Origin: Ignavibacteriota bacterium
Lineage (GTDB): Bacteria; Bacteroidota; Ignavibacteria; Palsa-1295
DNA length: 64,000 nucleotides
NCBI GenBank assembly: GCA_003151825.1
Contig: PLYO01000039.1
Location: 39,411-103,410 of the forward strand
Reading direction: 5' to 3'
Shown: positions 1 to 9,903 of the stretch, piece by piece
Position numbering within the stretch: position 1 is the first letter of the stretch
How the letters are laid out: the number at the start of each line of letters is the position of its first letter
The notes under the pieces: model-generated
Told to the model about the DNA's origin: nothing
What the model saw: the letters and a program-made list of their open reading frames with translations, nothing else
The model's database searches: none
Made by a program: the position numbers and the translations under genes

Positions 1-2044
1 TTATGACAGAATACCAAACAGAGCCATTCAGCATAGGCCCCACCCCATGCCATCGCATAAGCGAAACGATGACGAGCGGCCCGATACGTGTCTGGCGCTC
101 CAATTCTTGAAAGACCGGGCCGCCGGCAAGGGAAGCGGTGTTCTGGCCGTCATTGAATAGAAAGAACCCCCGAACTCCGGCACGAACGCTCCATGGCGAT
201 TGGCCGCCTGTTCCAGAGAGTCCAAGCAATAGCGAGCCGGAAAGCTCGGTTATCCGCGTATCGAGGACTTCACTAAAGGTTGGCTCGTCGTAACTTCCGC
301 GCTCGGAAATCTGGAGCATCGAGCCTTCTTCGATGGTAAACGGATACGCCGGGCCAAAGGGCTGTATGCCAAGGGGCGTGCGGATCGAATCGGAAAGCGT
401 CAGACCGCGCATAACATAATTCCCAATGCCTTGAAGCGCCGGAACGGAATCGAGATAATCGAGCACAGTATAGTTAGCAAACACTTCGCCGTCCGCCTCG
501 GCGAACACCGTGGACCCGTTATAAACCGCGTGGGTCGATAGCGTGAGCGACTGCGTTACATTGTTTTGCGCGCTCCGGTCGGCCAGGAGATACACTAAAT
601 GCGTTCTCGCGGCCCTGAGATCGACCCATGCATGCAACTCGTCCGAAAAAAAGCGGTCGTAACGCGCCAGCGCGCTGGTAACAAGATTGTCATGATCGTC
701 GTCATTGAGCGAGCTGGGGGTATCGTAATTTAAGAGATTCGCATCGGTCTCAAGTTGAAATCGCTCGCGCTGGCTCGGCTGATATACGACGGTTGCTTCG
801 GCCTGCGTAATCCGCTGTTCGTAGCTCGACTCGTTCAGAATATTCGCGAATTGGGAGACGAGGGATGGGTCAAGCCCCGTGAGTGCATTCCCCAAGAGCT
901 GCACATTTTCTGTCTTCTCGTCGTAGCTCATGCGTCCCTCAGCGGACCATTCGCTCGATGCGACGAGGTCGAGCCGGCCGCCAATGAGCGTCCGAAGCGT
1001 CGATATTTCGTTTGGGACCAGCAAACTCGAAATCGCGGAAAAACTGCTCGAGGCCAGTTCAGAGGTTGGAAGATCGCTTTGGCGCATGATCGAACTCGGC
1101 TCAAGCGCTGCATTTATCGTCGCGGTGAGCGCTTTGCCGGAAACAGGATAATTCAGCGAATCCCGGAGGCTGAGCAAGAGCTCCGTGCGCTCTTGTTTGA
1201 TCGGCGAGGAGTTCGAGTCGCTATTGTAAAAAAAATCCCGCCGTCCGAGCCCGGCATCGAGATACGCGTGGTTGGAATCGAGCGTTCCCGGCCCTCCGAC
1301 GGGATTAGCGCTGGAAATGGAAGCGCGATCGTCTGAATATCGCTGATCGCGCTCCTGAAAAAACCGTTCATCTACCTGCGCGCCCGCCGAGAGGAGCGTA
1401 TTGTCGCTGACGAGTTCCGAGGGAGCGTAAAACATCCCTCGCACGATCGGGCCGGCGGCCGTGCTGAGTCCGGATTGCGCCTGCTCGGCAATTCCGGCAG
1501 CGGCGGAAAAATCCAGATCGGACTTGAGTGGAAGATACCGAAGCCCTGCCACGCCGTAACCATCCGCCTCGCTGGGAACAAGCGTCGCGGCGGAGAAGCC
1601 GGGAAGGCCGCTCGTGGCATAAGAACTCCCATAAAAAGCTACCATCGGGCGAATGGAGCCGCCATTCATAGGTTCATCGGCGTAAATAGAGTCAATCGTG
1701 GAAGTGGATCGTATCAAATTATCCTGCAAGAACCGGGAATTCCCTTCCAAGTGAACCGTATCGATGCTGGCGCTGCTCGATCGGGCGACGGCGGGTGCCA
1801 ATGGAGCGCCATACTCGAATCGGCCATGCCACTCATAAATCGAAAGCAGGTGATCGAAGGAAAACAGGGCGCCATTAGGAATGACCGAAGTATGGAGTGT
1901 GGACGAGTCGGGCCGAATCGCGGAATGCGCCGTATCGATAAGCATCTGGGCGCGAGCGTTCGGGAGCGAAAACGCATCCAAAAGCAAGACCGAGAGCATA
2001 CTACCGAAGAGAACGCGCCGAACCATGAGCGCAAAAATAACCAT
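1..2044 (-). CDS. Exported outer-membrane-like protein, 3'-partial
   Basis: An uninterrupted minus-strand frame of 681 codons runs from ATG 2044 through the left edge without a stop, so the C-terminus is missing. The start was chosen because a GGGGAGGG ribosome-binding site lies 9 nt upstream; an in-frame ATG at 2053 sits directly against that site. Residues 1-32 form a classical signal peptide with a Leu-rich core ending ARA before Gln33. The rest is rich in Ser, Asp, Leu and Tyr with alternating short hydrophobic stretches, as in large outer-membrane barrels, for example a repeated pattern of aromatic residue plus acidic loop. I recognise no specific family. Calling it an outer-membrane or periplasmic protein is inference; that it is exported is well supported. 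Confidence 0.7.
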   Translation of the reverse strand, partial: MVIFALMVRRVLFGSMLSVLLLDAFSLPNARAQMLIDTAHSAIRPDSSTLHTSVIPNGALFSFDHLLSIYEWHGRFEYGAPLAPAVARSSSASIDTVHLEGNSRFLQDNLIRSTSTIDSIYADEPMNGGSIRPMVAFYGSSYATSGLPGFSAATLVPSEADGYGVAGLRYLPLKSDLDFSAAAGIAEQAQSGLSTAAGPIVRGMFYAPSELVSDNTLLSAGAQVDERFFQERDQRYSDDRASISSANPVGGPGTLDSNHAYLDAGLGRRDFFYNSDSNSSPIKQERTELLLSLRDSLNYPVSGKALTATINAALEPSSIMRQSDLPTSELASSSFSAISSLLVPNEISTLRTLIGGRLDLVASSEWSAEGRMSYDEKTENVQLLGNALTGLDPSLVSQFANILNESSYEQRITQAEATVVYQPSQRERFQLETDANLLNYDTPSSLNDDDHDNLVTSALARYDRFFSDELHAWVDLRAARTHLVYLLADRSAQNNVTQSLTLSTHAVYNGSTVFAEADGEVFANYTVLDYLDSVPALQGIGNYVMRGLTLSDSIRTPLGIQPFGPAYPFTIEEGSMLQISERGSYDEPTFSEVLDTRITELSGSLLLGLSGTGGQSPWSVRAGVRGFFLFNDGQNTASLAGGPVFQELERQTRIGPLVIVSLMRWHGVGPMLNGSVWYSVI

Positions 2045-2115
2045 TCGCCTCATCCCTCCCCGACAATTTTGATGGATTTCATTTGCCACATCCATGTGTT
2101 TACGGCATTAACAAT

Positions 2116-3072
2116 ATGCGAGCAGAGACGTTATTGCGTGAAATCGAAGTGCTGTCGAACGACCCGTCCTCCGAATGGGAGGACCCAGAACTTCGTTCCC
2201 TTTTCGCGCTCTTAGACGACCCGGACGAGCGCATCGCACGCGCCGTCACGGAGCGGATTCTTCAGCGCGGCAGCGAGGCTATCGCCCCGCTTGCAACCTT
2301 TGCCCAGCATGCCGACAGCACGCTCGCCAAAGCGAGAGCCGAGCGAATTGCCGCGGAATTTAGCACGGGCTATCTCTCGCGCGAGTTCGAAACGCTGGCT
2401 CATCAGTTTGCCGAAGGCAGCCACTTCGCATTCGAGAATGGTCTTTTGCTCATCGCCCGGTTTGGTAATCCGATGCTCAACGTCAATGCGGTACGCAAAG
2501 AGCTTGATGGTTTTGCGCTGCAATTACAATATCGCCTCGACCGAGTTTCCTCCGCGCTCGAAGTATTGGACGAAATCAATCAGTTCTTTTTCGAAGACCT
2601 TCGCTTCCGAGGAAATCAGACAAAATTTTTGGAGCCGGAAAACAGCTATCTCGATTGCGTCATCGAGCGGCGCACAGGCATCCCGATTTCGCTGGCGTCC
2701 GTCTATCTACTTCTTGTCCGCTCGCGTTTAGGGCTGCCCTTCAGCGGCGCGAGTGCGCCGGGGCATTTTCTCGTTCGCTATGACGGCCTGCCCGGCGAGC
2801 CGCTCTTTATCGACGCCTTCAATGCCGGCGTAATCCTGCGCGAGCGCGACATCAAGCATTATCTCGAAGCTTCGGGTCTTCCGTTTCATAAACAGTTTCT
2901 GGATCCCGCGCCGCCGCGCGCGATCCTGCTGCGCATGTTGCGAAATCTCATCATCGTCTTTGTCGAGCATGGCAACGGTTCGGCCCGCGCGGCCATCGAG
3001 CGATTTATGCGCATCCTCGCGCCAAACGCCAGTGAAAGTATGAGTTTTCTTCGAGGGCTCGAAGACCATTAA
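2116..3072 (+). CDS. SirB1/transglutaminase-like protein
   Basis: The 318-residue protein has an N-terminal helical segment resembling HEAT-type repeats (about residues 1-90). A Transglut_core2/SirB1-type domain follows, with the hallmark ERRTGIP near residue 185 and the GHFLVRY and FIDAFN motifs after it. The family is transglutaminase-like in fold, but its biochemical role is poorly known. I chose ATG 2116; an in-frame TTG at 2083 would add 11 residues with no homology-like content. The gene starts about 70 nt from the divergent gene at 2044, so the two promoters share this gap. It is followed 53 nt later by prs. Confidence 0.8.
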   Translation: MRAETLLREIEVLSNDPSSEWEDPELRSLFALLDDPDERIARAVTERILQRGSEAIAPLATFAQHADSTLAKARAERIAAEFSTGYLSREFETLAHQFAEGSHFAFENGLLLIARFGNPMLNVNAVRKELDGFALQLQYRLDRVSSALEVLDEINQFFFEDLRFRGNQTKFLEPENSYLDCVIERRTGIPISLASVYLLLVRSRLGLPFSGASAPGHFLVRYDGLPGEPLFIDAFNAGVILRERDIKHYLEASGLPFHKQFLDPAPPRAILLRMLRNLIIVFVEHGNGSARAAIERFMRILAPNASESMSFLRGLEDH

Positions 3073-3125
3073 GCACCAGAGCAATAGACGAGGGACCAAG
3101 TGTTAACCATCCCAAAGTATCCCGC

Positions 3126-4064
3126 GTGAGCCATCCCAAAATCGTTTCCGGACGGAGCAGCATAAAGTTCGCCGAGAGCGTCGCCGCCACGCTCGCCATT
3201 CCGCTCGCGAGCGTTCGCATTAAAAATTTCGCCGACGGCGAAATTTGGGTCAAGTACGACGAGAACATTCGCGGCGAAGACCTCTTCATCATCCAATCGA
3301 CGATGCCGCCGGCGGATAATCTGCTCGAGTTGCTCATGCTGATCGACGCCGCCGTCCGCGCGAGCGCCAAACGCGTCACGGCCGTCATCCCTTACTTTGG
3401 ATATGCGCGACAGGACCGCAAGGACCAGCCCCGCGTCGCGATCACGAGCAAACTCGTCGCCAATCTCATTACGAAAGCCGGCGCCGACCGCGTGATTGCG
3501 ATGGATCTTCACGCGCCGCAGCTACAAGGTTTTTTCGATATTCCCGTCGATCACCTTTATGCTTCGAATACCTTTGTAAAATATTTCAAAGAAGAGAAAA
3601 TCAAGCAGATGATTATTGCGTCGCCGGACGTGGGTGGAACGAAAATGGCGCGCTCTTACGCGAAGCGGTTCGATACCGATCTCATCGTCATCGATAAACG
3701 CCGCCCGGCGCCGAACGTGGCCGAAGTGATGAACATTATTGGAAATCCCGCCGGGAAAAACGTTATCCTTATCGACGATTTAATAGACACCGCCGGAACG
3801 TTCACGAACGCGGCCTATGCGCTGAAAGAAGCCGGCGCCAAAGCGATCTACGGCGCCTGCACCCACGCCGTGCTGAGCGGGCAGGCGATTCGCCGTATCG
3901 AGGAATCGCCGCTCGAAGTCGTGATTGTGTCCGACACGATTCCGCTCCGGCAAAAATCCCAGAAAATCCGCGTGAAATCCGTCGCAAAAGTCTTCGCCGA
4001 AGCCATCAAACGCACCCACGAAGACCGCTCCATCTCCTCGCTCTTCGATGTGGAGAAGGGGTAA
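3126..4064 (+). CDS. prs: Ribose-phosphate pyrophosphokinase
   Basis: The enzyme makes PRPP from ribose 5-phosphate and ATP for purine, pyrimidine, histidine, tryptophan and NAD synthesis. The 312-residue protein is of family length. The N-terminal DGEIWVKYDENIRG stretch, the MDLHAPQLQGFFDIPVDHLYA stretch and the PRPP-binding loop DDLIDTAGT (residues about 216-224) match class I PRPP synthases. The start is GTG 3126; no in-frame ATG lies close upstream. The 3' flank carries a 64-bp inverted repeat (4067-4130) that may act as the terminator. Confidence 0.96.
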   Translation: MSHPKIVSGRSSIKFAESVAATLAIPLASVRIKNFADGEIWVKYDENIRGEDLFIIQSTMPPADNLLELLMLIDAAVRASAKRVTAVIPYFGYARQDRKDQPRVAITSKLVANLITKAGADRVIAMDLHAPQLQGFFDIPVDHLYASNTFVKYFKEEKIKQMIIASPDVGGTKMARSYAKRFDTDLIVIDKRRPAPNVAEVMNIIGNPAGKNVILIDDLIDTAGTFTNAAYALKEAGAKAIYGACTHAVLSGQAIRRIEESPLEVVIVSDTIPLRQKSQKIRVKSVAKVFAEAIKRTHEDRSISSLFDVEKG

Positions 4065-4066
4065 CG

Positions 4067-4130
4067 GTCTGAACCATGATTTGGGGAGATTTTTGTGATT
4101 TATTAAATCGCCTCAAATCATGATTCAGAC
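4067..4130. repeat. 20-bp-arm inverted repeat after prs
   Basis: Arms 4067-4086 and 4111-4130 are reverse complements with two mismatches, around a 24-nt AT-rich loop. It has no T-run. It may be a transcript-end hairpin or a small palindromic element. The same type of arm-loop-arm architecture recurs at 62046-62091, but with a different sequence. Confidence 0.75.
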
Positions 4131-4151
4131 AATTTTGCGCTGCGCTTTTCG

Positions 4152-4159
4152 TAATTTTG
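4152..4159 (+). promoter_or_regulatory. Bacteroidota-type -7 box TAATTTTG before GNAT gene
   Basis: TAATTTTG fits the TAnnTTTG -7 consensus. A TTTG at 4134-4137 lies 14 nt upstream, closer than the usual 17-23. The ATG of the acetyltransferase follows the box by only 4 nt, so the transcript would be leaderless or nearly so. Confidence 0.55.
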
Positions 4160-4163
4160 CTCC

Positions 4164-4661
4164 ATGCCAAACTCAAGGACAGAAAATAAACCGCCGGGGT
4201 ATTCCATCAGGCGCGCAACGTTAGAAGACGCCGATACTATCGTTGCGCATCGAAAAGGGATGGTACGAGACATTCATCCTTCTAAAACAGCTTTGCTCGA
4301 CGGTATGGGTACCGCGTTCGAGCAATGGCTGATTCCTCGGGTTCGAGAAGGAAAATATCTTGGCTGGTTAGCGGTATCGCCTGATGGATTGGTCGCTGCA
4401 GGAATAGGACTCTGGCTGATAGACTGGCCACCGACCATACTTTCCACTTCCACGTACCGAGGATACATTCTGAATGTCTATACCGATCCCGCGCATCGCA
4501 AGAAAGGACTTGCGAGACGGTTGACACAAACGGCGCTCGACTGGTGCCGCTCAAACAACATCAATGTCATTGTTCTCCATGCGAGCCAATATGGACGGCC
4601 GCTCTATGAATCTCTGGGGTTTTCAGCGAACAACGAAATGCGGCTCATTCTCGAAAAATGA
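4164..4661 (+). CDS. GNAT-family N-acetyltransferase
   Basis: The 165-residue protein is of typical single-domain GNAT length. An N-terminal SIRRATLEDADTIV strand-helix precedes the acetyl-CoA-binding segment near residues 100-125, with LNVYTDPAHRKKGLARRL matching the R/Q-x-x-G-x-G/A signature. The C-terminal YGRPLYESLGF motif is typical of the family. The acceptor substrate cannot be told from sequence. It lies between prs and acs on the same strand but has its own -7 box, so it is probably a separate unit. Confidence 0.88.
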   Translation: MPNSRTENKPPGYSIRRATLEDADTIVAHRKGMVRDIHPSKTALLDGMGTAFEQWLIPRVREGKYLGWLAVSPDGLVAAGIGLWLIDWPPTILSTSTYRGYILNVYTDPAHRKKGLARRLTQTALDWCRSNNINVIVLHASQYGRPLYESLGFSANNEMRLILEK

Positions 4662-4702
4662 TTTTAGATCGTACACTCCGCGACGGTGTCCCCGGTATTT
4701 CG

Positions 4703-4710
4703 TAATTTTG
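4703..4710 (+). promoter_or_regulatory. -7 box TAATTTTG before acs
   Basis: This box is identical to the one before the GNAT gene. The acs ATG at 4716 begins 5 nt after it. It supports ATG 4716 over the in-frame GTG at 4686, which would lie upstream of the promoter. Confidence 0.55.
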
Positions 4711-4715
4711 CAGAC

Positions 4716-6743
4716 ATGGCAAAGTCAACAACAAAGAAAAAACACTCGAAGCGATCCGATTCCATCGAGTCCACGCTTGGCGAGAAGCGGCTTTTTAAGC
4801 CGAGCAAAGCATTCTCCGAAAAGGCGCGCATTTCCTCGATGGCGCAGTACGAGAAGCTTTATCGCGCAAGCATAAAAGACCCGGAGAAATTTTTCGCCAA
4901 GCAGGCGGAGGAACTTCATTGGTTCAAGAAGTGGAGGAAAGTTCTTGAAACAAAGAACCCCCGCCTTTCCAAGGCGGGGGCAGGGGGTGGTTCGTTTGCT
5001 TTCACCCAATGGTTCACCGGCGGGGAAATAAATGCGTGCTATAATTGCATTGACCGCCATCTTTCAAGTCCAAGAAAAAATAAAGCCGCAATAATCTGGG
5101 AAGGCGAGAACTTCGAGCAGCGAACGCTCACATACTCACAGCTTCACCGCGAAGTATCGAAAGCCGCGAATGTGCTGAAATCCCTCGGCGTGAAAACCGG
5201 AGACCGTGTCGCCATCTACATGGGCATGACGCCGGAACTTGCGATCGCCGTGCTCGCCTGCGCGCGCATCGGCGCGACGCATACCGTCATCTTTGGCGGA
5301 TTTTCGGCGGAAGCCATCCGCGACCGCGTCAATGATTGCGATGCCAAGCTTATCATCACCGCCGATGGCGCTTTCCGGAGAGGAACAATTATTGATCTAA
5401 AGAAAAATGTCGATAATGCTGTTACAAGTGGCTGCCCGAGTGTAGAAAAAGTTCTCGTGCTAAAACGAACCGCTAACGCGGTCGTTATGATCGCGGGCCG
5501 CGATGTGTGGTGGCACGAGGCGATGGCAGAAGCGAGCGCGAATTGTCCTGCCACTCCGCTCGACAGCGAGCACCCTCTCTATATTCTCTACACTTCCGGC
5601 ACCACCGGGAAGCCGAAGGGAATCGTTCACACCACAGCGGGATATTTGCTCGGCACCTACCTGACGATGAAATATATTTTCGATATTCGTGACGAAGATG
5701 TTTTCTGGTGCTCTGCGGATGTGGGTTGGGTGACGGGACACAGCTACGTTCTCTACGGCCCGCTTGCGAATGGCGCAACGATAGTAATGTACGAAGGCGC
5801 GCCAACGTACCCCGCTCCCGACCGTTTCTGGGACATCATCGAGCGGCATGGCGCAACTATTTTCTATACTGCTCCAACGGCTATTCGTGCTTTTATCCGC
5901 GCTGGCGACGAGCATTCCAATAAGCACGATATGTCGTCGCTCAGATTGCTCGGTTCTGTCGGCGAGCCGATCAATCCGGAAGCATGGATGTGGTATCACC
6001 GTGTGATCGGTAAAGGGCGATGCCCCATCGTCGATACGTGGTGGCAAACGGAGACTGGCGCTATCATGATTTCGCCAATTCCGGGCGCGGTTCCCACAAT
6101 ACCCGGCTCGGCTACGCTGCCGTTTTTCGGCGTCGAGCCGGAAGTCGTTCGAAAAGATGGAACGAAATGCAATCCTGACGAAGGTGGCTATCTCATCATT
6201 AAAAAACCGTGGCCTTCGATGCTGCGTGGGATTTACAAAGACCCGGAACGGTTCCAAAAACAATATTTTACAGAATATCCCGGACTTTATTTCACCGGCG
6301 ACGGCGCGCGCCAAGATAAAAACGGATATTTCTGGATCATGGGCCGCGTTGACGATGTAATAAATGTCAGCGGCCATCGTTTGGGCACAATGGAAGTCGA
6401 AAGCGCGCTTGTCGGCCACGAATCGGTCGCGGAAGCGGCCGTTGTTGGTCGTCCCGATGAAATTAAGGGTTCCGCCCTCGTCGCGTTCGTTACACTGAAG
6501 AAAGGATGGCCAGCAGATGAATCCCTCAAAGAAAAACTACGCAATCACGTAGCCGAAATGATCGGCTCCATCGCAAAGCCAGACGACATTCGCTTCTCGG
6601 ACGCGCTGCCGAAAACCCGCTCCGGCAAGATTATGCGCCGCCTGCTGCGCGAGCTTGCTTCGACCGGCTCTGTTGCCGGCGATACGACGACCCTGGAGGA
6701 TTTTTCAGTATTAGAACAATTACGGGCGGGGGAAGAAGAATGA
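4716..6743 (+). CDS. acs: Acetyl-CoA synthetase (AMP-forming)
   Basis: The enzyme activates acetate to acetyl-CoA through acetyl-AMP. The 675-residue protein is of usual length with a Lys-rich N-terminal extension of about 45 residues. It carries the P-loop-like [11 protein letters not shown] (about residues 292-302), the WWQTETG motif, and the C-terminal RSGKIMRR with the lysine (about 637) that is reversibly acetylated in the family. The start follows a -7 box by 5 nt. The 3' end overlaps the aquaporin gene by 4 nt (ATGA), so the two are almost certainly co-translated. This suggests that the channel takes part in acetate or acetic acid movement (inference). Confidence 0.95.
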   Translation: MAKSTTKKKHSKRSDSIESTLGEKRLFKPSKAFSEKARISSMAQYEKLYRASIKDPEKFFAKQAEELHWFKKWRKVLETKNPRLSKAGAGGGSFAFTQWFTGGEINACYNCIDRHLSSPRKNKAAIIWEGENFEQRTLTYSQLHREVSKAANVLKSLGVKTGDRVAIYMGMTPELAIAVLACARIGATHTVIFGGFSAEAIRDRVNDCDAKLIITADGAFRRGTIIDLKKNVDNAVTSGCPSVEKVLVLKRTANAVVMIAGRDVWWHEAMAEASANCPATPLDSEHPLYILYTSGTTGKPKGIVHTTAGYLLGTYLTMKYIFDIRDEDVFWCSADVGWVTGHSYVLYGPLANGATIVMYEGAPTYPAPDRFWDIIERHGATIFYTAPTAIRAFIRAGDEHSNKHDMSSLRLLGSVGEPINPEAWMWYHRVIGKGRCPIVDTWWQTETGAIMISPIPGAVPTIPGSATLPFFGVEPEVVRKDGTKCNPDEGGYLIIKKPWPSMLRGIYKDPERFQKQYFTEYPGLYFTGDGARQDKNGYFWIMGRVDDVINVSGHRLGTMEVESALVGHESVAEAAVVGRPDEIKGSALVAFVTLKKGWPADESLKEKLRNHVAEMIGSIAKPDDIRFSDALPKTRSGKIMRRLLRELASTGSVAGDTTTLEDFSVLEQLRAGEEE

Positions 6744-7555
6744 AATCTCCAATACCAGAAGCCTCTTCAACACTCTCGGCTTTTCTAAACTCCTCCTTAG
6801 AATGGCGCCGATTATTCGCAGAACTGTGGGGAACATTCCTCGCGGTGGTCGTCGCCGTCGGCGGGGGTACGGTTGCCTATTGGAGTCATGGAGCATCGCC
6901 GACGATGCAGGTCACGCTCGGTATGCTTGCTGCCGCAAAAGGGCTTATCGTCATGGCAATTATCTATTTCATGGGAACCGTAAGCGGAGCGCACTTAAAT
7001 CCGGCTGTCACGATCGCGTTTGCAGTTCGAAGAAATTTTCCGTGGCGTCGCGTACCCGGTTATTTTATAGCACAGTTTGTGGGCGCGATGGGGGCAGTCT
7101 TTTTTATCATGTACATCTTTGGGGATATTGTTTCTCATGGCGCGACGGTTCCCGCGCAAGGAATCGACTCCGCCAGCGCTCTGCTGCTTGAAACCATGCT
7201 TACGGTGGGTCTTATCAGCGTGATTTTGGGAACTGCATCCGGCGCGAGGAACATTGGCACCAACGGCGCGATTGCCGTCGGTGGATATATTGCGCTGGCT
7301 AATCTTTGGTCTGGCCCGATCACCGGCGCATCGATGAATCCATTCCGCACACTTGCACCGGACATTGTTCGCGGCGATTTCAGCACCACCTGGATTTATA
7401 TCGTGGGTTCGCTCTTCGGTGCGCTCATCGGCGTTCTCTTTGAATGGATATTGAAAGGCAAGCCAACGTCTTTCGGCGCCATCGCTGCGCAAGGAACGCT
7501 CGAAATGGAAAAGGAGAAGATTGAAAAACTCGGAGGAGACTTTGAAAACGGATGA
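6740..7555 (+). CDS. Aquaporin/MIP-family channel
   Basis: The 271-residue membrane protein has about six TM segments and two half-helix loops. The first loop carries the standard HLNPAV (about residue 87). In the second the motif is NPF instead of NPA (MNPFRTLAP, about residue 200), while the selectivity-filter arginine next to it is kept. The family conducts water or small neutral solutes such as glycerol. A short charged C-terminal tail ([10 protein letters not shown]) is cytoplasmic. It overlaps acs by 4 nt, an unusual partner that hints at acetic acid permeation. The altered second NPA is seen in some MIP subfamilies. Confidence 0.9.
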   Translation: MKSPIPEASSTLSAFLNSSLEWRRLFAELWGTFLAVVVAVGGGTVAYWSHGASPTMQVTLGMLAAAKGLIVMAIIYFMGTVSGAHLNPAVTIAFAVRRNFPWRRVPGYFIAQFVGAMGAVFFIMYIFGDIVSHGATVPAQGIDSASALLLETMLTVGLISVILGTASGARNIGTNGAIAVGGYIALANLWSGPITGASMNPFRTLAPDIVRGDFSTTWIYIVGSLFGALIGVLFEWILKGKPTSFGAIAAQGTLEMEKEKIEKLGGDFENG

Positions 7556-7618
7556 ATGCTCCGTTTGAGTCAAGCTCGTTCCGAATGTTTCGATCCAACG
7601 CTCTGTTTAAATTAGAAA

Positions 7619-8473
7619 ATGGATGTTCTCGTCATGTCGCTGCGGGTGTTGCTGCCTATCGTCTATGCGGGGCTGGTGATTTATTTTGCCCGCACGTTTT
7701 TTCGGTCGGTTAGCCAGTCGGAGCGGCTGAAATTTGCAGTGCCCGCCGCCTATGTTACGCTTGCGCTTCACGCAGTCTATATCGGCGCTTATACGGCGGA
7801 GTTCCACCACGATCTCGTTGCCACGGTCTTCGAGCTGTGTTCGCTCATTGCGTTCACGCTGCTCGCGGTCTATGTGTTCGCGGAATTACGCACCTCGCGG
7901 GAAACTTCGGGAACCGGTTTTTTTGTGACGGTCGTTTGTTTCGTGCTGCAATTGGTGTCTTCCCTTACAAACTCGGGCGCCGTACCGGAAGAGTCGAAAG
8001 CAATCCTGAGGGACCCCATCTTTAATCTTCATGTGACAACATCAGTTTTTGGATACGCGGCATTGATGCTCGCAGCAATTTATGGTGGACTATACCTTTT
8101 GCTTTTTCGCGCGATCCGAATGAACCAGTTTGGCGCAATCTTCGAGCATATTCCGAGTTTGGAACGATTGGAACGCTATGGCCTGCGCGCGACGGCCTTC
8201 GGATTTATTTTTCTGACGCTCTCGATTGCGCTCGGAGCGATGCTTTATACCCGAATTCCTCTCGATGTCACGACCACTCAATTTGTGCTCGATCCGAAAG
8301 TTCTGACGACGGTGCTCGTCTGGCTCGTCTTTGGCGCGACGCTGCTCGTGCGGCGCGTGATGCATCTGGAGGGCCGGCGGCTCGTGCTCTTTTGGATGTC
8401 GGGCTTTCTTCTGACACTCGTTTCGATGACGATCGTGAATTGGGTTGGGACGGCGTTCCATAGTTTCTTATAA
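7619..8473 (+). CDS. CcsA/HemX-like membrane protein
   Basis: The 284-residue protein has about eight predicted TM segments. The FNLHVTTSVFGYAALMLAAIYGGLYLL region resembles the cytochrome c assembly (CcsA/CcmC) family core, with a conserved His in the central helices. It ends 6 nt before hemA. This order parallels hemX-hemA neighbourhoods in other bacteria, where HemX influences HemA level. A role in heme handling or in HemA control is therefore likely; a full cytochrome c assembly role is possible but no other ccm/ccs genes are nearby. Confidence 0.8.
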   Translation: MDVLVMSLRVLLPIVYAGLVIYFARTFFRSVSQSERLKFAVPAAYVTLALHAVYIGAYTAEFHHDLVATVFELCSLIAFTLLAVYVFAELRTSRETSGTGFFVTVVCFVLQLVSSLTNSGAVPEESKAILRDPIFNLHVTTSVFGYAALMLAAIYGGLYLLLFRAIRMNQFGAIFEHIPSLERLERYGLRATAFGFIFLTLSIALGAMLYTRIPLDVTTTQFVLDPKVLTTVLVWLVFGATLLVRRVMHLEGRRLVLFWMSGFLLTLVSMTIVNWVGTAFHSFL

Positions 8474-8479
8474 TCTAAA

Positions 8480-9772
8480 GTGCCGGAACATTTTCTCGCC
8501 GTCAGCATCTCTCATCACCACGCGCCTGTCGAGGTGCGCGAGCAATTGCAGCTTTCCGACGAGGAAGCGCGCGCGCTGCTTCAGAATATCGGAACGAATA
8601 CGGAAGCATTAGTGCTCTCCACCTGCAACCGGACCGAAATATATGCTATGCCGTCAGGGGAAAAATCCGTTGAGAGCAAAGACCTCATCGAGTTTATCTT
8701 CAACGCGAAAAGGTTACAACATCAGACCGATGGGACGTATCAGCCCTATTTTGAAACGCTTCGGTCGCGGGAAGCCATCGAACACCTTTTTGCGGTCATC
8801 GCTGGCATCGATTCCCAAATTATTGGCGATCAGCAAATTTTCGCGCAAGTGAAGGATGCCTTCCGCATAAGCGAAGAAGCACATGCCAGCGGCGGATTTC
8901 TGAAAAAGCTTTCGCAAGCGGCGTTTCGTGTGGCGAAACGGGTCATCACCGAAACGACGCTCACCGAAGGCGCGGCAACCATCTCCTATGCCGCCGTAGA
9001 ATTCGCGCGCAAGATATACGACGATCTTCATGCGCGGCACATCCTCATTATCGGAGCCGGCGAAACCGGCGAACTTGCGGCGAAGCATTTTGTGGAACGA
9101 AACGCGGGCCGCATAACCATCGCCAATCGGAGCACGGAACGCGCGCGCGAAATGGTGGATCGTATCCGGCGAGAATCTTCTGTAGGAACCTTCGACATCG
9201 TCTCGCTCGGCGAGTTGGAAGATGTGCTCTGCAAAGCGGACGTCATTATCAGCGCGACATCCGCGCCGGATTACGTGCTGACCGAGCCGATGATGCGCGC
9301 GGCGTTGGCACGCCGGGAATCTTCCTCGCCCGTCGTCCTGATCGACATCGCCGTGCCGCGCGACATCGACCCGGCCATCGCAACACTCTCGAACGTCTTT
9401 TTGAAGGACATTGACGATCTGCGCACGATCGTCGATCGCAATGCGGAGCGCCGCCGGCTGGAAATCCCCAAAGCCGAAGCGATTATCGAGGAAGAACTGG
9501 CGCGGTTTCTCGAAATGCTCTCACGGCTCGAAGCGGGACCAACGATAAAAGCGCTCCGCGATAAATTCGAGGCCGTGCGGATGGAAGAACTGGAACGCAA
9601 TCGAGGCAAGCTCGATGACCGCTCCTACGACATCATCGACGAAATGAGTGCGCGTATGTTGAACCGTCTGCTGCATGCGCCAGCCATCTCGCTCAAAGAG
9701 ACGAATGAAGGAGGGAACGATATACTCACGCGAGTCGAGTTGATACGGAAATTATTTGGGTTGGATAAATAA
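8480..9772 (+). CDS. hemA: Glutamyl-tRNA reductase
   Basis: The enzyme reduces Glu-tRNA(Glu) to glutamate-1-semialdehyde, the first step of C5-pathway heme synthesis. The 430-residue protein carries the catalytic cysteine at residue 49 within STCNRTEIY, the NADPH-binding GAGETGELAAKHF segment near residue 190, and a C-terminal helical dimerisation region. The start is GTG 8480, giving the family N-terminus FLAVSISHHHAPVEVRE. It is coupled to the upstream CcsA/HemX-like gene. Confidence 0.95.
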   Translation: MPEHFLAVSISHHHAPVEVREQLQLSDEEARALLQNIGTNTEALVLSTCNRTEIYAMPSGEKSVESKDLIEFIFNAKRLQHQTDGTYQPYFETLRSREAIEHLFAVIAGIDSQIIGDQQIFAQVKDAFRISEEAHASGGFLKKLSQAAFRVAKRVITETTLTEGAATISYAAVEFARKIYDDLHARHILIIGAGETGELAAKHFVERNAGRITIANRSTERAREMVDRIRRESSVGTFDIVSLGELEDVLCKADVIISATSAPDYVLTEPMMRAALARRESSSPVVLIDIAVPRDIDPAIATLSNVFLKDIDDLRTIVDRNAERRRLEIPKAEAIIEEELARFLEMLSRLEAGPTIKALRDKFEAVRMEELERNRGKLDDRSYDIIDEMSARMLNRLLHAPAISLKETNEGGNDILTRVELIRKLFGLDK

Positions 9773-9903
9773 GCCGGACATTTCCACTCTGCCAATTTCG
9801 ACAGGGCTACATCCCTTTCGTGAAACAAATTCCTACCATCATGAAATTATTCCCGCCGTATCCGTGTCAGTTGGGAAGAATTTTCGATTCGCTCAAATCC
9901 TGA

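Noticed and set aside
755..2215. Plus-strand frames of 193 and 246 codons
   Set aside because: They are antisense to the uninterrupted 681-codon exported-protein frame, are Arg-rich and lack start signals and motifs.
5460..6419. 319-codon minus-strand frame inside acs
   Set aside because: Shadow of a clearly conserved acetyl-CoA synthetase; its composition is unlike a real protein.
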